From positions 806,001 through 870,000 of the forward strand of contig CAVUMC010000002.1 of assembly GCA_963742535.1 (NCBI GenBank): DNA of 64,000 bases, given 5' to 3'. This stretch comes from VRUE01 sp963742535. GTDB lineage: Bacteria; Actinomycetota; Thermoleophilia; Solirubrobacterales; 70-9. A program made the translations under genes and the position numbers. The stretch's first letter is position 1. Each line of letters begins with the position of its first letter. Under the pieces are notes generated by a model. It worked only from the letters and a program-made list of their open reading frames with translations, did no database searches and was not told the origin of the DNA. Of the stretch, positions 1 through 7,600 are shown in pieces.

Positions 1-470
1 CGCGGCCGGTGCATCATCGCCCGCGCCAGGATCAGCCGCCGCTTCATCCCGCCCGAGAGCGTGCGGGTGCGTTCGTCGCGCTTCTCGGTCAGCGAGAAGG
101 TCTCGAGCAGCTCCTCGGTGCGTTCTTGGCGCTCGCGCTTGGGCATGCCGAAGTAGCCGGCGTGGTAATCGAGCGTCTCGGCGACGGTGAGGAACCAGTC
201 GAGGTTGGGCTCCTGCGGCGCCAGCCCGACTGCTTGGCGCGCCTCGCCGTAGTTGCCGGTGGCATCGTGGCCGAAGACCTGGATCACGCCCGAGCTCGGC
301 TGCGCCAGCCCGGTCGTGCAGTGGATCAGGGTCGACTTGCCGGCGCCGTTGGGACCGAGCAGAGCAAACAGTTCGCCCTCGGCGATCTCCAGTGAGACCC
401 CGCGCAGCGCCTCCACCCCGGTCGGGTAGCGCTTGACCAGATTCTCGATATGCAGGGCCGCCTCAGACAC
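1..470 (-). CDS. ABC transporter ATP-binding protein (3' end cut by window edge)
   Basis: This is the nucleotide-binding subunit of an ABC transporter, acting on the cytoplasmic face of the membrane. About 156 N-terminal residues are visible. The Walker A motif GPNGAGKST is near residue 40, followed by a Q-loop region with LAPQEPN and the signature LSGGMKRR near residue 140. The GGMKRR form is typical of DrrA/NatA-type drug or antibiotic exporter ATPases. The start is a GTG at 468-470 giving an N-terminus reading SEAALHIENLVKRYPTG. The Walker B region and the permease lie outside the window. It sits downstream of the dehydrogenase on the same strand with a 31-base gap, so co-transcription is likely. 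The family call is sure; the substrate is unknown. Confidence 0.9.
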   Translation of the reverse strand, partial: MSEAALHIENLVKRYPTGVEALRGVSLEIAEGELFALLGPNGAGKSTLIHCTTGLAQPSSGVIQVFGHDATGNYGEARQAVGLAPQEPNLDWFLTVAETLDYHAGYFGMPKRERQERTEELLETFSLTEKRDERTRTLSGGMKRRLILARAMMHRP

Positions 471-501
471 GGCGACAAACCTAGAGGACGACCGGTCCCG
501 G

Positions 502-1350
502 CTAGCGGGCGGCGCGGTTGAGTTCGCGGTTCATTGCTCGCATAACGAGGCGGTAGGCGGGCTCGAAGTAGCGCTGGACCCAGTGCAGGAAACGACCGTC
601 GGGCGAGGTGAAGACCATGTAGCGGTTCTTCTCGATCGCCTCGATGATCTTCTCGGCGACGCTCTCGGGGGTGACGGCGCGGCGCTCGAAAAGAGCGACC
701 AGCCTGCGCATTTTCGGGTTGTCGCGGTCGATGCCGACGATGTCGACGGTGCCGACCAGCGGCGTCTTCACCGCGCCCGGACAGACCAGGCTGACGCCGA
801 TGCGGTTCTTGCGCAGGTCGAAGCGCAGTACCTCGGAGACCCCGCGCAGGCCGAACTTGGCAGCGCTGTAAGGGGCGTGCCAGGGCAGTCCGAAGAGCCC
901 GGCAACCGAGGCGACGTTGACGATGTGGCCGCCGCGGCGGGCCTCGATCATCGGCGGCACAAAGCACTCGAGCACGCTGATCGGGCCGATCAGGTCGATG
1001 TCGATCGTGCGCCGCCAGTGCTCGTGTTCGAGCTGCTCAATTTTTCCCCAGGTGGAGATGCCGGCGACGTTCATCACAACGTCCATGCTGGGCGCGAGCG
1101 CATGCACTTCGGCCGCCAGGGCGACCACCGCATCGTGGTCGGCGACGTCGGCCGCGGCGCAATGCGTGACGGTCCCGCCCGCGGCGCGGATCTCGGCGGC
1201 GGCACTCTCCAGGCCGGCCGCGTCGCGATCGGTGAGGAAGAGCTCGGCGCCGCGGGCGCCTGCGGCAAGCGCCGTCGCCCGCCCGATCCCGCTCGCCGCC
1301 CCGGTGATCAGGCAGCGCTTGCCGACGAGGTTCTCGACTCCAAGCTTCAT
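502..1350 (-). CDS. SDR-family oxidoreductase
   Basis: A 282-residue short-chain dehydrogenase/reductase using NAD(P)H on an unknown alcohol or ketone. The cofactor motif TGAASGIG is near residue 17. The structural NVAG follows near residue 94, and the catalytic pair appears as YSAAK near residue 162. The C-terminal extension (HWVQRYFEPAYRLVMRAMNR) is longer than in minimal SDRs and could contact a membrane or a partner. The start overlaps the stop of the upstream CMD-like gene by 4 bases, so translation is probably coupled. The ABC ATPase follows on the same strand. The substrate cannot be told from sequence. Confidence 0.9.
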   Translation of the reverse strand: MKLGVENLVGKRCLITGAASGIGRATALAAGARGAELFLTDRDAAGLESAAAEIRAAGGTVTHCAAADVADHDAVVALAAEVHALAPSMDVVMNVAGISTWGKIEQLEHEHWRRTIDIDLIGPISVLECFVPPMIEARRGGHIVNVASVAGLFGLPWHAPYSAAKFGLRGVSEVLRFDLRKNRIGVSLVCPGAVKTPLVGTVDIVGIDRDNPKMRRLVALFERRAVTPESVAEKIIEAIEKNRYMVFTSPDGRFLHWVQRYFEPAYRLVMRAMNRELNRAAR

Positions 1351-1901
1351 AGCCGGGCCGGCAGCTCGGGCTGGACTTCGAGTGTGTTGAGGGTCATCGC
1401 CAGCATCTCGTAGTGGCCGATCAGCAGGCAGAGCTCGATCAGGCGGACCTCGTCGAAGTGGGACGTGAGGCGGGTCCAGAGCTCGGCTTCGATCTGCCGC
1501 TTGTCGTGCATCTCGTCGGCCGCGCGCAGCAGCAGCTCCTGGCGCTCGGACCAGCCGGGTGCGTCGGGGCCGATCCGCACCCGCGAGATCTCCTCCTCGC
1601 TGAGCCCAACCCGGGCACCCATCCGCTCATGCTGGCTCCACTCGTATTCGCTGCCGGTGTTGTGGGCGACGCGGAGGATGACCAGCTCGGTGTCGGGGCG
1701 CGGCAGCTTGCCGCCCGGCATCAGCCCGCCGGCGAACCAGAGCCAGCGCCGAAAGAGCCCGCGGTGGCGGCCGAGCGTGGTGAAGATCCGTGGCGGCTCG
1801 CCGCGCGTGGCGAGCCCGGCGATCCGCGCGATCCCAGCGTTGAGCAGCCCGAGCTGCCGCCGATCACCAGGTGCAATGCGAGGTCCCCTCAGGTCGGCCA
1901 T
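1347..1901 (-). CDS. carboxymuconolactone decarboxylase-like (CMD/AhpD fold) protein
   Basis: A 184-residue all-helical protein of the CMD/AhpD superfamily. The conserved segment with RVAHNTGSEYEWSQHE lies near residue 80. It carries the family's Glu and His, but Ser and Tyr sit where AhpD has its CxxC. Thiol-peroxidase chemistry is therefore unlikely, and a decarboxylase-like or lyase-like role fits better. It is the first gene of a leftward operon with the SDR and ABC ATPase. The ATG at 1899-1901 is followed by LRGPRIAPGDRRQLG. The upstream region contains a perfect inverted repeat shared with the divergent exonuclease gene. Family sure; reaction unknown. Confidence 0.82.
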   Translation of the reverse strand: MADLRGPRIAPGDRRQLGLLNAGIARIAGLATRGEPPRIFTTLGRHRGLFRRWLWFAGGLMPGGKLPRPDTELVILRVAHNTGSEYEWSQHERMGARVGLSEEEISRVRIGPDAPGWSERQELLLRAADEMHDKRQIEAELWTRLTSHFDEVRLIELCLLIGHYEMLAMTLNTLEVQPELPARL

Positions 1902-1930
1902 TGAACCCGGACCGTACCCGAACTCCCGCC

Positions 1931-1979
1931 GCCGACGGGCCGCAAACGTGTCTATATGTCACGTTTGCGGCCCGTCGGC
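1931..1979. repeat. perfect 20-bp inverted repeat between divergent genes
   Basis: The left arm GCCGACGGGCCGCAAACGTG (1931-1950) and its exact reverse complement (1960-1979) flank a 9-base AT-rich centre, TCTATATGT. It lies in the 95-base gap between the CMD-like gene (start 1901, leftward) and the exonuclease (start 1997, rightward). It could be a large operator, a cruciform or a 5'-leader hairpin. A terminator is unlikely because neither gene ends here. Confidence 0.85.
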
Positions 1980-1996
1980 CCCCGTAGGGTGGCGGG

Positions 1997-2857
1997 GTGG
2001 CTCAGCCGTTGCTCGCCGTTGATACGCCTTCGATGCTGTTTCGCGCGTTCTATGCGCTGCCTGACTCGATTAAGGGATCGGATGGGCGGCCGGTCAACGC
2101 GCTGCTCGGCACGGCCAACCTGATCCTCAAAGAGGTCGAGCTGCACGAGCCGCGCGCCGTCGTCCTTTGCTTCGGACCGGACGCAGCCTCCTACCGGACC
2201 GAGCTCTATCCGAGCTACCACGAGGAGCGCGAGGCGGCGATGCCCGACGACCTCCCCCACCAGTTCGCCCTGGCCCACGACTTCTTCGCCGCCTTCGGCT
2301 GGACCGTGGCGACCAGCGAGGATCTCGAGGCCGACGACCTGCTCGGCACCTTCGCCAAGCGCGAGGCCGAGGCGGGCGGGCGGGCGCTGATCCTCACCGG
2401 CGACCGCGACATGTACCAGTGCGCCACCGAGCAGGTCAGCGTGCTCTATGTCAAGACCGGGACCAAAGGGGCCGAAGTGGTGGGCCCGGCCGAGGTGGTC
2501 GAGCGCTACGGGATCGAGCCGGCGCTGGTGCCCGACTTCATCGCCCTGCGCGGCGACCCCGCCGACGGCCTGCCCGGCGCCAAGGGCGTCGGGCCGAAGA
2601 CAGCGGCTGAATTGCTGCGCCAACACGGCTCGCTGGAGGCGATCCTCGACAACGCGATCCGCGAGCGTCGACCGGCGCTGCGCAGCTCCCTGATCGAAGC
2701 GGCCGACGACCTGCGCGCCTTCAAGGACATTGCGACGCTGCGCGACGCCGGGGTCAAGCCGCCGCCCGACCGCCCGACCGACTGGGTCAACGCCGCGAAG
2801 GCCGCCCACGACCTGGGCATGAACCGGCTGGCGGAACGGCTGCTGGCCGAAGCCTGA
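1997..2857 (+). CDS. 5'-3' exonuclease, PolA N-terminal-type
   Basis: A 286-residue stand-alone FEN/PolA-type 5' nuclease, expected to remove RNA primers or 5' flaps with two metal ions. Metal-ligand acidic motifs are visible: AVDTPSMLFRAFYALP at the N-terminus, SEDLEADDLLGTFAKR near residue 110, and LTGDRDMYQC near residue 132. The DNA-binding helix-hairpin-helix appears as DGLPGAKGVGPKTAAELL near residue 190. There is no polymerase domain, as in many actinobacterial second copies. The start is the GTG at 1997, 17 bases after the large inverted repeat. Confidence in the enzyme class is high. Confidence 0.93.
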   Translation: MAQPLLAVDTPSMLFRAFYALPDSIKGSDGRPVNALLGTANLILKEVELHEPRAVVLCFGPDAASYRTELYPSYHEEREAAMPDDLPHQFALAHDFFAAFGWTVATSEDLEADDLLGTFAKREAEAGGRALILTGDRDMYQCATEQVSVLYVKTGTKGAEVVGPAEVVERYGIEPALVPDFIALRGDPADGLPGAKGVGPKTAAELLRQHGSLEAILDNAIRERRPALRSSLIEAADDLRAFKDIATLRDAGVKPPPDRPTDWVNAAKAAHDLGMNRLAERLLAEA

Positions 2858-2879
2858 GCGTGGTACTACTTGAAGCGCT

Positions 2880-3641
2880 TTGATTGGCGCTGACGCGGAC
2901 AGGATCGTTGACCTCTCGGTGACGCTCTCCGAGCACTTGCCGAGCACCTGGCCGGAGCACATGCCGTTCGCCCACAAGAACTGGAGCTGGTTCGAGGAGG
3001 ACGAGCTGCCAACCGGCGCCTGCACCTGCTCGCTCGGCCCCTACGTCACCCACTTCTTCATCCTCGATGAGCACGCCGGCACCCACGTCGACGCCCCATC
3101 CCACTACTTCCGGGACGGCGACAGCTCCGAGAAGATCGACCTCTCGAAGCTGATCGGCCCGGCTGCCGTCGTCGACCTGCGCCACCTCGACGGGGAGGCC
3201 GAGGACGGCGCCAGCCCGCCAATAACGGTTGCGCACCTCGAAGCCTGGGAGGAGGAGCACGGGCACTTCGAACCCGGTGAGGTCGTCCTCATGCTCACCG
3301 GCTGGAGCAAGCACTACGTGCGCGGCGGGGACGGCCGCGCCTTCCTGCACGAGCCGGTCGTGCTGCAGTCGCGGCCCGCCTGGCCGGCGCCCGAGGCCGA
3401 TGCCGCGATCTTCCTGCACGAGCGCGGCGTCACCACGATCGGCATCGACGCCCCCAGCGTCGGCTCGGCCGAGGAGGGCAACGAAGTCCACCGCGCCGGC
3501 CTCAGCCGCGAAATGGCCTTTATCGAGGGCCTGACCAACCTCGAGCGCCTGCCTGTCCGCGGCGCCTCCTTCGTCTTCCTGCCGCTGAAGATCGCCGTCG
3601 CCAGCGGCGCCCCCGGCCGCGCGATCGCGGTCCTGCCCTAG
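2880..3641 (+). CDS. cyclase-family metal hydrolase (kynurenine formamidase-like)
   Basis: About 253 residues of the cyclase family that includes kynurenine formamidase and isatin hydrolase. The metal-binding signature HAGTHVDAPSHYF sits near residue 64. A second family segment, GVTTIGIDAPSVG, lies near residue 183. These enzymes open amide or lactam bonds using a divalent metal. The open frame begins with TTG at 2880, 22 bases after the exonuclease stop; no ATG lies nearby in frame, so the exact start is uncertain. No tryptophan-degradation genes are adjacent, so the substrate stays open. Confidence 0.85.
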   Translation: MIGADADRIVDLSVTLSEHLPSTWPEHMPFAHKNWSWFEEDELPTGACTCSLGPYVTHFFILDEHAGTHVDAPSHYFRDGDSSEKIDLSKLIGPAAVVDLRHLDGEAEDGASPPITVAHLEAWEEEHGHFEPGEVVLMLTGWSKHYVRGGDGRAFLHEPVVLQSRPAWPAPEADAAIFLHERGVTTIGIDAPSVGSAEEGNEVHRAGLSREMAFIEGLTNLERLPVRGASFVFLPLKIAVASGAPGRAIAVLP

Positions 3642-3687
3642 CGCATCCGATTTTGACCCACCTGGAGGTGGGTGAATGTCGGATGCG
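3642..3687. terminator. palindrome between convergent genes, shared with a second copy at 21031
   Basis: Outer arms CGCATCCGA (3642-3650) and TCGGATGCG (3679-3687) enclose inner arms CCCACC (3657-3662) and GGTGGG (3667-3672) with a TGGA loop. It fills the gap between two convergent genes, so a bidirectional terminator is likely. The same CGCATCCGA...TCGGAT frame recurs at 21031-21073, which suggests a dispersed palindromic element. Confidence 0.7.
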
Positions 3688-3690
3688 TCG

Positions 3691-4403
3691 CTAGGCGCGG
3701 TACTTGGGATTCGGAAAATCGAAGCGGCAGCCGGCGTCCCACTGGGGGCGCTGGTTGCCGTGGGCGGGGATGCCGCCGGCGTCCTTCAGCATCCGCGCCA
3801 AGTGCAGCATGTTCCAGGCGGCGAAGGTGGTATTGCGGTTGGTGAAGTCGTTCTCGGGACCACCGAGCCCTCGTCGAGATAGGAGGGGCCCGGCCCGGCC
3901 TCGCCGATCCAGCCGGAGTCGGCCTGGGGCGGGATCGTGTAGCCGAGGTGCTGCAGTGAGTAGAGCACGTTCATCGCGCAGTGCTTGACCCCATCCTCGT
4001 TGCCGGTGACCAGACAGCCGCCAACGCGGCCGTAGTAGGCGTACTGGCCGGCGTCGTTGAGCAGGTGCGAGTTGCCGTAGAGCCGCTCGATGACCTGAGT
4101 CGCGATCGAGGACTTCTCCCCCAGCCAGATCGGCATCCCGAGCACGAGGATGTCGGCGGCCATCACCTTCTCGAAGATCTGCGGCCACTCGTCGCGCTCC
4201 CAACCGTGCTCGGTCATGTCGGGCCAGACGCCGGTGGCGATCTCGTGGTCGATGGCGCGAATGTTCTCGACCTCGACCCCGTTGCTTCGCATCAGCTCGA
4301 TCGAGCGATCCATCAGGCCCTGGGTGTTGGACGCCTCGGGACTGCGCTTCAGCGTGCAGTTGATGAAGAGGGCGCGCAGGTCTGAGTAGTTGGTCTCCGG
4401 CAT
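3691..4403 (-). pseudogene. flavodoxin-fold NAD(P)H-dependent oxidoreductase, one-base frameshift
   Basis: The first ~180 residues read as a flavodoxin-like FMN reductase: LRALFINCTLKRSPEASNTQ (phosphate loop), ADILVLGMPIWLGEKSS, YYGRVGGCLVTGNEDG, then GPSYLDEG. After this the frame is lost, but the expected ending GGPENDFTNRNTTF...ARMLKDAGGIPAHG continues in another frame down to 3691. One missing G near 3863-3866 (TCGGTGG for TCGGGTGG) explains both halves. In this sequence only the truncated frame is translated, ending at 3786. The gene follows the monooxygenase on the same strand by 13 bases, so it may once have supplied reduced flavin. A homopolymer sequencing error is as likely as a true mutation. 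Confidence 0.8.
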
Positions 4404-4416
4404 CTGGCCGGCGACT

Positions 4417-5928
4417 CTAACCAGCGACTGCTTCAGGTGAAGCCTGGGGCCGCGCCGCGGCTGTCGAGAACTTCAAGGCGCCGTCGTCGATCGGGCCGCG
4501 GCGGATGGTGCGAATGTCGCGCACGTAGTTCTGGCGCAGCTTCCAGGGTTCCTTCGAACCTTGTTTGGGGAATTCGTGCAGGGAGCGCAGCACGTAGCCC
4601 GAGGTGAAGTCGAGGAGGGGCTCCTCCTCGATCGTCGGATCGGAAATCTCCGGGGCGCTTTTGCGGTAGCCGTTCGCGTCCATGTGGGCGAGGATGCGGA
4701 CGACGTATTCGGAAGTGAGGTCGGCCTTCAGCGTCCAGGAGGCGTTGGTGTAGCCGACGGTGAAGGCGCAGTTGGGGACGCCGTTCAGCATCATTCCCTT
4801 GTAGGCCATCTTCTTCGAGAGCTCGACCGGCTCGCCGTCGACAACCAGCTCCATGCCGCCGAGGAAGAGCAGGTTGAGCCCGGTGGCAGTGACGATCACG
4901 TCGGCCTCCAGCTCCTCGCCGGAGTTGAGCTTGATCCCGCCCGCGGTGAAGCGGTCGATCGTCTCGGTGACGACGGTGGCGCTGCCATCCCGGATCGACT
5001 TGAAGAGGTCGCCATTCGGCACCAGACACATGCGCTGGTCCCAGGGGTTGTACTTCGGCTTGAAGTGCTTGTTGACGTCGTAGCCGGGCGGCAACGAGCG
5101 TTCTACTCCGCGTCGAATGATCTTTTTGACCACCTGCGGGCGACGGCGGCTGAGCTGGTAGAAGAGCGACTGCAGCAAAACGTTCTTCCAGCGCACGATC
5201 GGATAGACCGCGCGATCAGGCAGGAAGCGCCGCAGAGCCTCGGCGATCGGATCCTCGGCCGGCATCGAGGCGATGTAAGTGGGCGAGCGCTGCAGCATCG
5301 TCACGTGCTCAGCCTGTTCGGCCATCGCCGGCACCAGCGTCACCGCGGTGGCGCCGCTACCGATCACAACAACGCGCTTGCCCGTGTAATCGAGGTCCTC
5401 CGGCCAGTGCTGGGGGTGAACGACCTCCCCCTTGAAGCCCTCACTGCCCTCGAACTCCGGCGTGAAGCCCTCGTCGTAGCGGTAGTAGCCGCTGCAGACC
5501 CAGAGGTAGTTGCAGGTCAGGCTGACCTGCTCGCCGCTGTCGGTGCGTTCCGCCTCGACCTCCCAGCGGGTCTCCTCGCTCGACCACTCGGCACGGACGA
5601 CGCGGTGGCCGAAGTGGATGTGTTGGTCAATGCCGTCCTCGCGCGCGGTCTCGCGCACGTACTCGAGGATCGAGTCGCCGTCGGTGATCGACCGTGCCCG
5701 AGTCCAGGGCTTGAAGCGGTAGCCGAGCGTGTGCATGTCGGAGTCCGAGCGGATTCCGGGATAACGGAAGAGGTCCCAGGTCCCCCCCAAGTCCTCGCGC
5801 GCCTCGAGGATCGCGTAGCTGCGCCAGGGAAATGCCTCCTGCAGGTGGTGAGCAGCGCCGATGCCAGAGAGGCCGGCGCCGACAATGAGCACGTCGAGGT
5901 GCTCGCTGGTCTCCCCGTTAGCGGTCAC
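4417..5928 (-). CDS. EthA-like flavin-containing (Baeyer-Villiger) monooxygenase
   Basis: A 503-residue FAD- and NADPH-dependent monooxygenase closely resembling mycobacterial EthA from end to end. The FAD motif VGAGLSGIGAA is near residue 16, followed by GGTWDLFRYPGIRSDSDM. The Baeyer-Villiger fingerprint appears as FKGEVVHPQHWP near residue 170. The NADPH motif VIGSGATAV is near residue 187. Members insert oxygen next to ketones or oxidise sulfur in thioamides. It begins a leftward pair with the frameshifted flavin reductase. A TTGGCTG-GT-CAGCCAA palindrome 19 bases upstream of the start is a likely repressor site. The native substrate is not known. Confidence 0.93.
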   Translation of the reverse strand: MTANGETSEHLDVLIVGAGLSGIGAAHHLQEAFPWRSYAILEAREDLGGTWDLFRYPGIRSDSDMHTLGYRFKPWTRARSITDGDSILEYVRETAREDGIDQHIHFGHRVVRAEWSSEETRWEVEAERTDSGEQVSLTCNYLWVCSGYYRYDEGFTPEFEGSEGFKGEVVHPQHWPEDLDYTGKRVVVIGSGATAVTLVPAMAEQAEHVTMLQRSPTYIASMPAEDPIAEALRRFLPDRAVYPIVRWKNVLLQSLFYQLSRRRPQVVKKIIRRGVERSLPPGYDVNKHFKPKYNPWDQRMCLVPNGDLFKSIRDGSATVVTETIDRFTAGGIKLNSGEELEADVIVTATGLNLLFLGGMELVVDGEPVELSKKMAYKGMMLNGVPNCAFTVGYTNASWTLKADLTSEYVVRILAHMDANGYRKSAPEISDPTIEEEPLLDFTSGYVLRSLHEFPKQGSKEPWKLRQNYVRDIRTIRRGPIDDGALKFSTAAARPQASPEAVAG

Positions 5929-5947
5929 GCCGGGTCATTCTCGCATG

Positions 5948-5963
5948 TTGGCTGGTCAGCCAA
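5948..5963. promoter_or_regulatory. TetR-like operator palindrome
   Basis: TTGGCTG and CAGCCAA form perfect 7-bp arms around GT, too tight for a hairpin loop but ideal for a dimeric repressor. It lies between the divergent monooxygenase and M55 peptidase genes. No TetR gene is in the window, although mycobacterial ethA is controlled by the TetR protein EthR. Confidence 0.55.
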
Positions 5964-6006
5964 CCGTGACGTGTGTCTCACTCTAATCCCTACTAGGCTG
6001 GCCGCC

Positions 6007-6957
6007 GTGAACGTCCTGATCGCAGCCGACATGGAGGGCATCACCGGTATCGACGACTGCGGCGACTGCCTGCCCTCGCACCCGGCAGCTTACGCGCGCG
6101 GCCGGCAACTGATGACCGACGAGGTGCTGGTCGCGATCGAGGCGCTGCGCGCGGCCGGCGCCGGGCGGATCTCGGTCGGCGACTGGCACATGGTCGGCAC
6201 CAACATCGAACGCGAGCGAATGCCGGCCGGGGTCGAGGTGCGGCCGATCGCCGACCTCGCCCTCAACGAGGATGAGCCGTCGCTGGAAAAAGCCCACGGC
6301 GGTCCGCTCGACGCCGTGGTCATGCTCGGCCACCACGCCAGCACCAAGAACCCGCTCGCCTTCTGCTCCCACACCTTCATCTGGGAGATGGAGGTCTCAC
6401 TCGGCGGCGTGCCGCTCAGCGAGACCCGCACCTACGCGCAGGCACTGGCGGCCGAGGGCGTGCCGATCCTGGTCGCCAGCGGCGATCGCTGGATGCTCGA
6501 GGAGTGCGACGAAGGTGAGCTGGGCGGTGCCCGCCTGGTCGCGACCAAGGAGGGCGAAGGGCGGGCCAAGGCGCGCTCGCGCGATATCGCCGCGACTCAC
6601 GCCGAGCTGGCCGAGGCGATCGCCGCTGCCTGTGCCGCTCCTCCCTCACCGCCTCCGGCCCGCGACTACCCGGCCGAGCTGGTGATCGCGGTCGAGGGTG
6701 AGGAGATTGCGCGCAAGAACGTCAACAACGCCGGCGAATTGCTGACCGTGATCGCCGACGTCTTCAGGACGAGCCAGGTCTCACGCGAGTACCGCCAGCT
6801 CGCCAAGCTGCTGCCTGCCGGCCACGACTCACGCCTGCGCGCCGCTCAGCGACGCGCAGGCAGCTTGATCTCTAGGCCGGTGATGGCGGCAAAGGAGCGT
6901 CGCTGGCTGGACCAGGCTCCGTCACCGCCGGCTCGCCCCGCAGGGCAATCAGGTTGA
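6007..6957 (+). CDS. M55-family D-aminopeptidase (DppA-like)
   Basis: About 316 residues of the M55 zinc peptidase family, which cleave D-amino-acid peptides such as D-Ala-D-Ala. The N-terminal metal motif AADMEGITG begins at residue 6. GDWHMVGTN near residue 60 and MLGHHASTKN near residue 105 supply further ligands. KNVNNAGE near residue 238 is also family-typical. The chosen GTG at 6007 puts the metal motif where the family has it; the open frame runs much further upstream only as an antisense shadow. The last ~28 codons overlap the 3' end of the convergent membrane-protein gene and look unrelated to the family, so the true end could be earlier if an indel is present. Confidence 0.85.
   Translation: MNVLIAADMEGITGIDDCGDCLPSHPAAYARGRQLMTDEVLVAIEALRAAGAGRISVGDWHMVGTNIERERMPAGVEVRPIADLALNEDEPSLEKAHGGPLDAVVMLGHHASTKNPLAFCSHTFIWEMEVSLGGVPLSETRTYAQALAAEGVPILVASGDRWMLEECDEGELGGARLVATKEGEGRAKARSRDIAATHAELAEAIAAACAAPPSPPPARDYPAELVIAVEGEEIARKNVNNAGELLTVIADVFRTSQVSREYRQLAKLLPAGHDSRLRAAQRRAGSLISRPVMAAKERRWLDQAPSPPARPAGQSG
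6833..6861. terminator. hairpin at the end of convergent genes
   Basis: GCCTGCGCG (6833-6841) and CGCGCAGGC (6853-6861) make a 9-bp stem with an 11-base loop. It sits just past the stop of the leftward membrane-protein gene and inside the predicted tail of the peptidase gene. It would end leftward transcription. There is no clear T-run. Confidence 0.45.
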
Positions 6958-7600
6958 AGTAGATCGTCGAGGCCGCGAGGGCGGCGATCGGCGCGGTCAG
7001 AGTTGAAGCGATCAGGCTGAAGAGCGCCCGCATGGCGAAGGTGTCGGAGATGGCGGCACCGATTACGCCGAAGACGATTCCGACGATCGTGGTGATCAGG
7101 TAGACGACGATGATGACGCCGAAGACCGGCCAGCCGTTGCCCTTGACCAGCGCCCGGGAGCGACCAAAAGCGTCGATCGCGCCGCTGCGCTCGACCACGA
7201 TCACCGGGGCGATCACCGACCAGATCGTCAGCAGGATCAGACCTGGGACAAGCAGCAGGAAGAAGCCAATCGTGATGCCGATACCGGCGAGGATGCCGGC
7301 ACCGATCAGCGGCAGCACCACCGGCCAGGTCTCTTCGACCAGCTGGCCGACAGAGGAGTCCCTGGTGCCATCCTGGACGTCACGGACCAGGCTGACGACC
7401 ATGCCCTGGTAGAGAGTCCCCGCGATCACGCCGACGCCGATAGCGATTAGCGAGAGCAGGAAGCTCCCGGACAAGAGGGCGGTGATGATCGCTACGACCA
7501 GGAAGATCCCGAAGGCAAGCGGCAAGAGCACGCCGGCCTGCTGGCCGTAGGTGTTGAAGATCTGACTGAGAGTGGAACCGACATCGAGCTTTCTATTCAT
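6872..7600 (-). CDS. polytopic membrane protein, GPDPase-membrane-domain-like
   Basis: About 242 residues with five to six hydrophobic segments. Examples are LPLAFGIFLVVAIITALL near residue 28, FLLLVPGLILLTIWSVIAPVIVV near residue 125, and VFGVIIVVYLITTIVGIVFG near residue 170. The segment VVERSGAIDAFGRSRALVKGNGWPVFG is typical of the membrane domain linked to glycerophosphoryl diester phosphodiesterases and of stand-alone homologues. The ATG at 7598-7600 overlaps the upstream FMN-protein stop as ATGA, which favours it over upstream in-frame starts. No catalytic domain is seen, so a transport or scaffolding role is possible. Confidence 0.72.
   Translation of the reverse strand: MNRKLDVGSTLSQIFNTYGQQAGVLLPLAFGIFLVVAIITALLSGSFLLSLIAIGVGVIAGTLYQGMVVSLVRDVQDGTRDSSVGQLVEETWPVVLPLIGAGILAGIGITIGFFLLLVPGLILLTIWSVIAPVIVVERSGAIDAFGRSRALVKGNGWPVFGVIIVVYLITTIVGIVFGVIGAAISDTFAMRALFSLIASTLTAPIAALAASTIYFNLIALRGEPAVTEPGPASDAPLPPSPA

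Noticed and set aside
3676..3882. 68-residue plus-strand ORF
   Set aside because: Antisense to the flavin reductase and arises from its frameshifted region; no family features.
4561..6006. Long plus-strand frame in front of the M55 peptidase
   Set aside because: It is antisense to the well-supported EthA-like monooxygenase; only the part from GTG 6007 matches a protein family.
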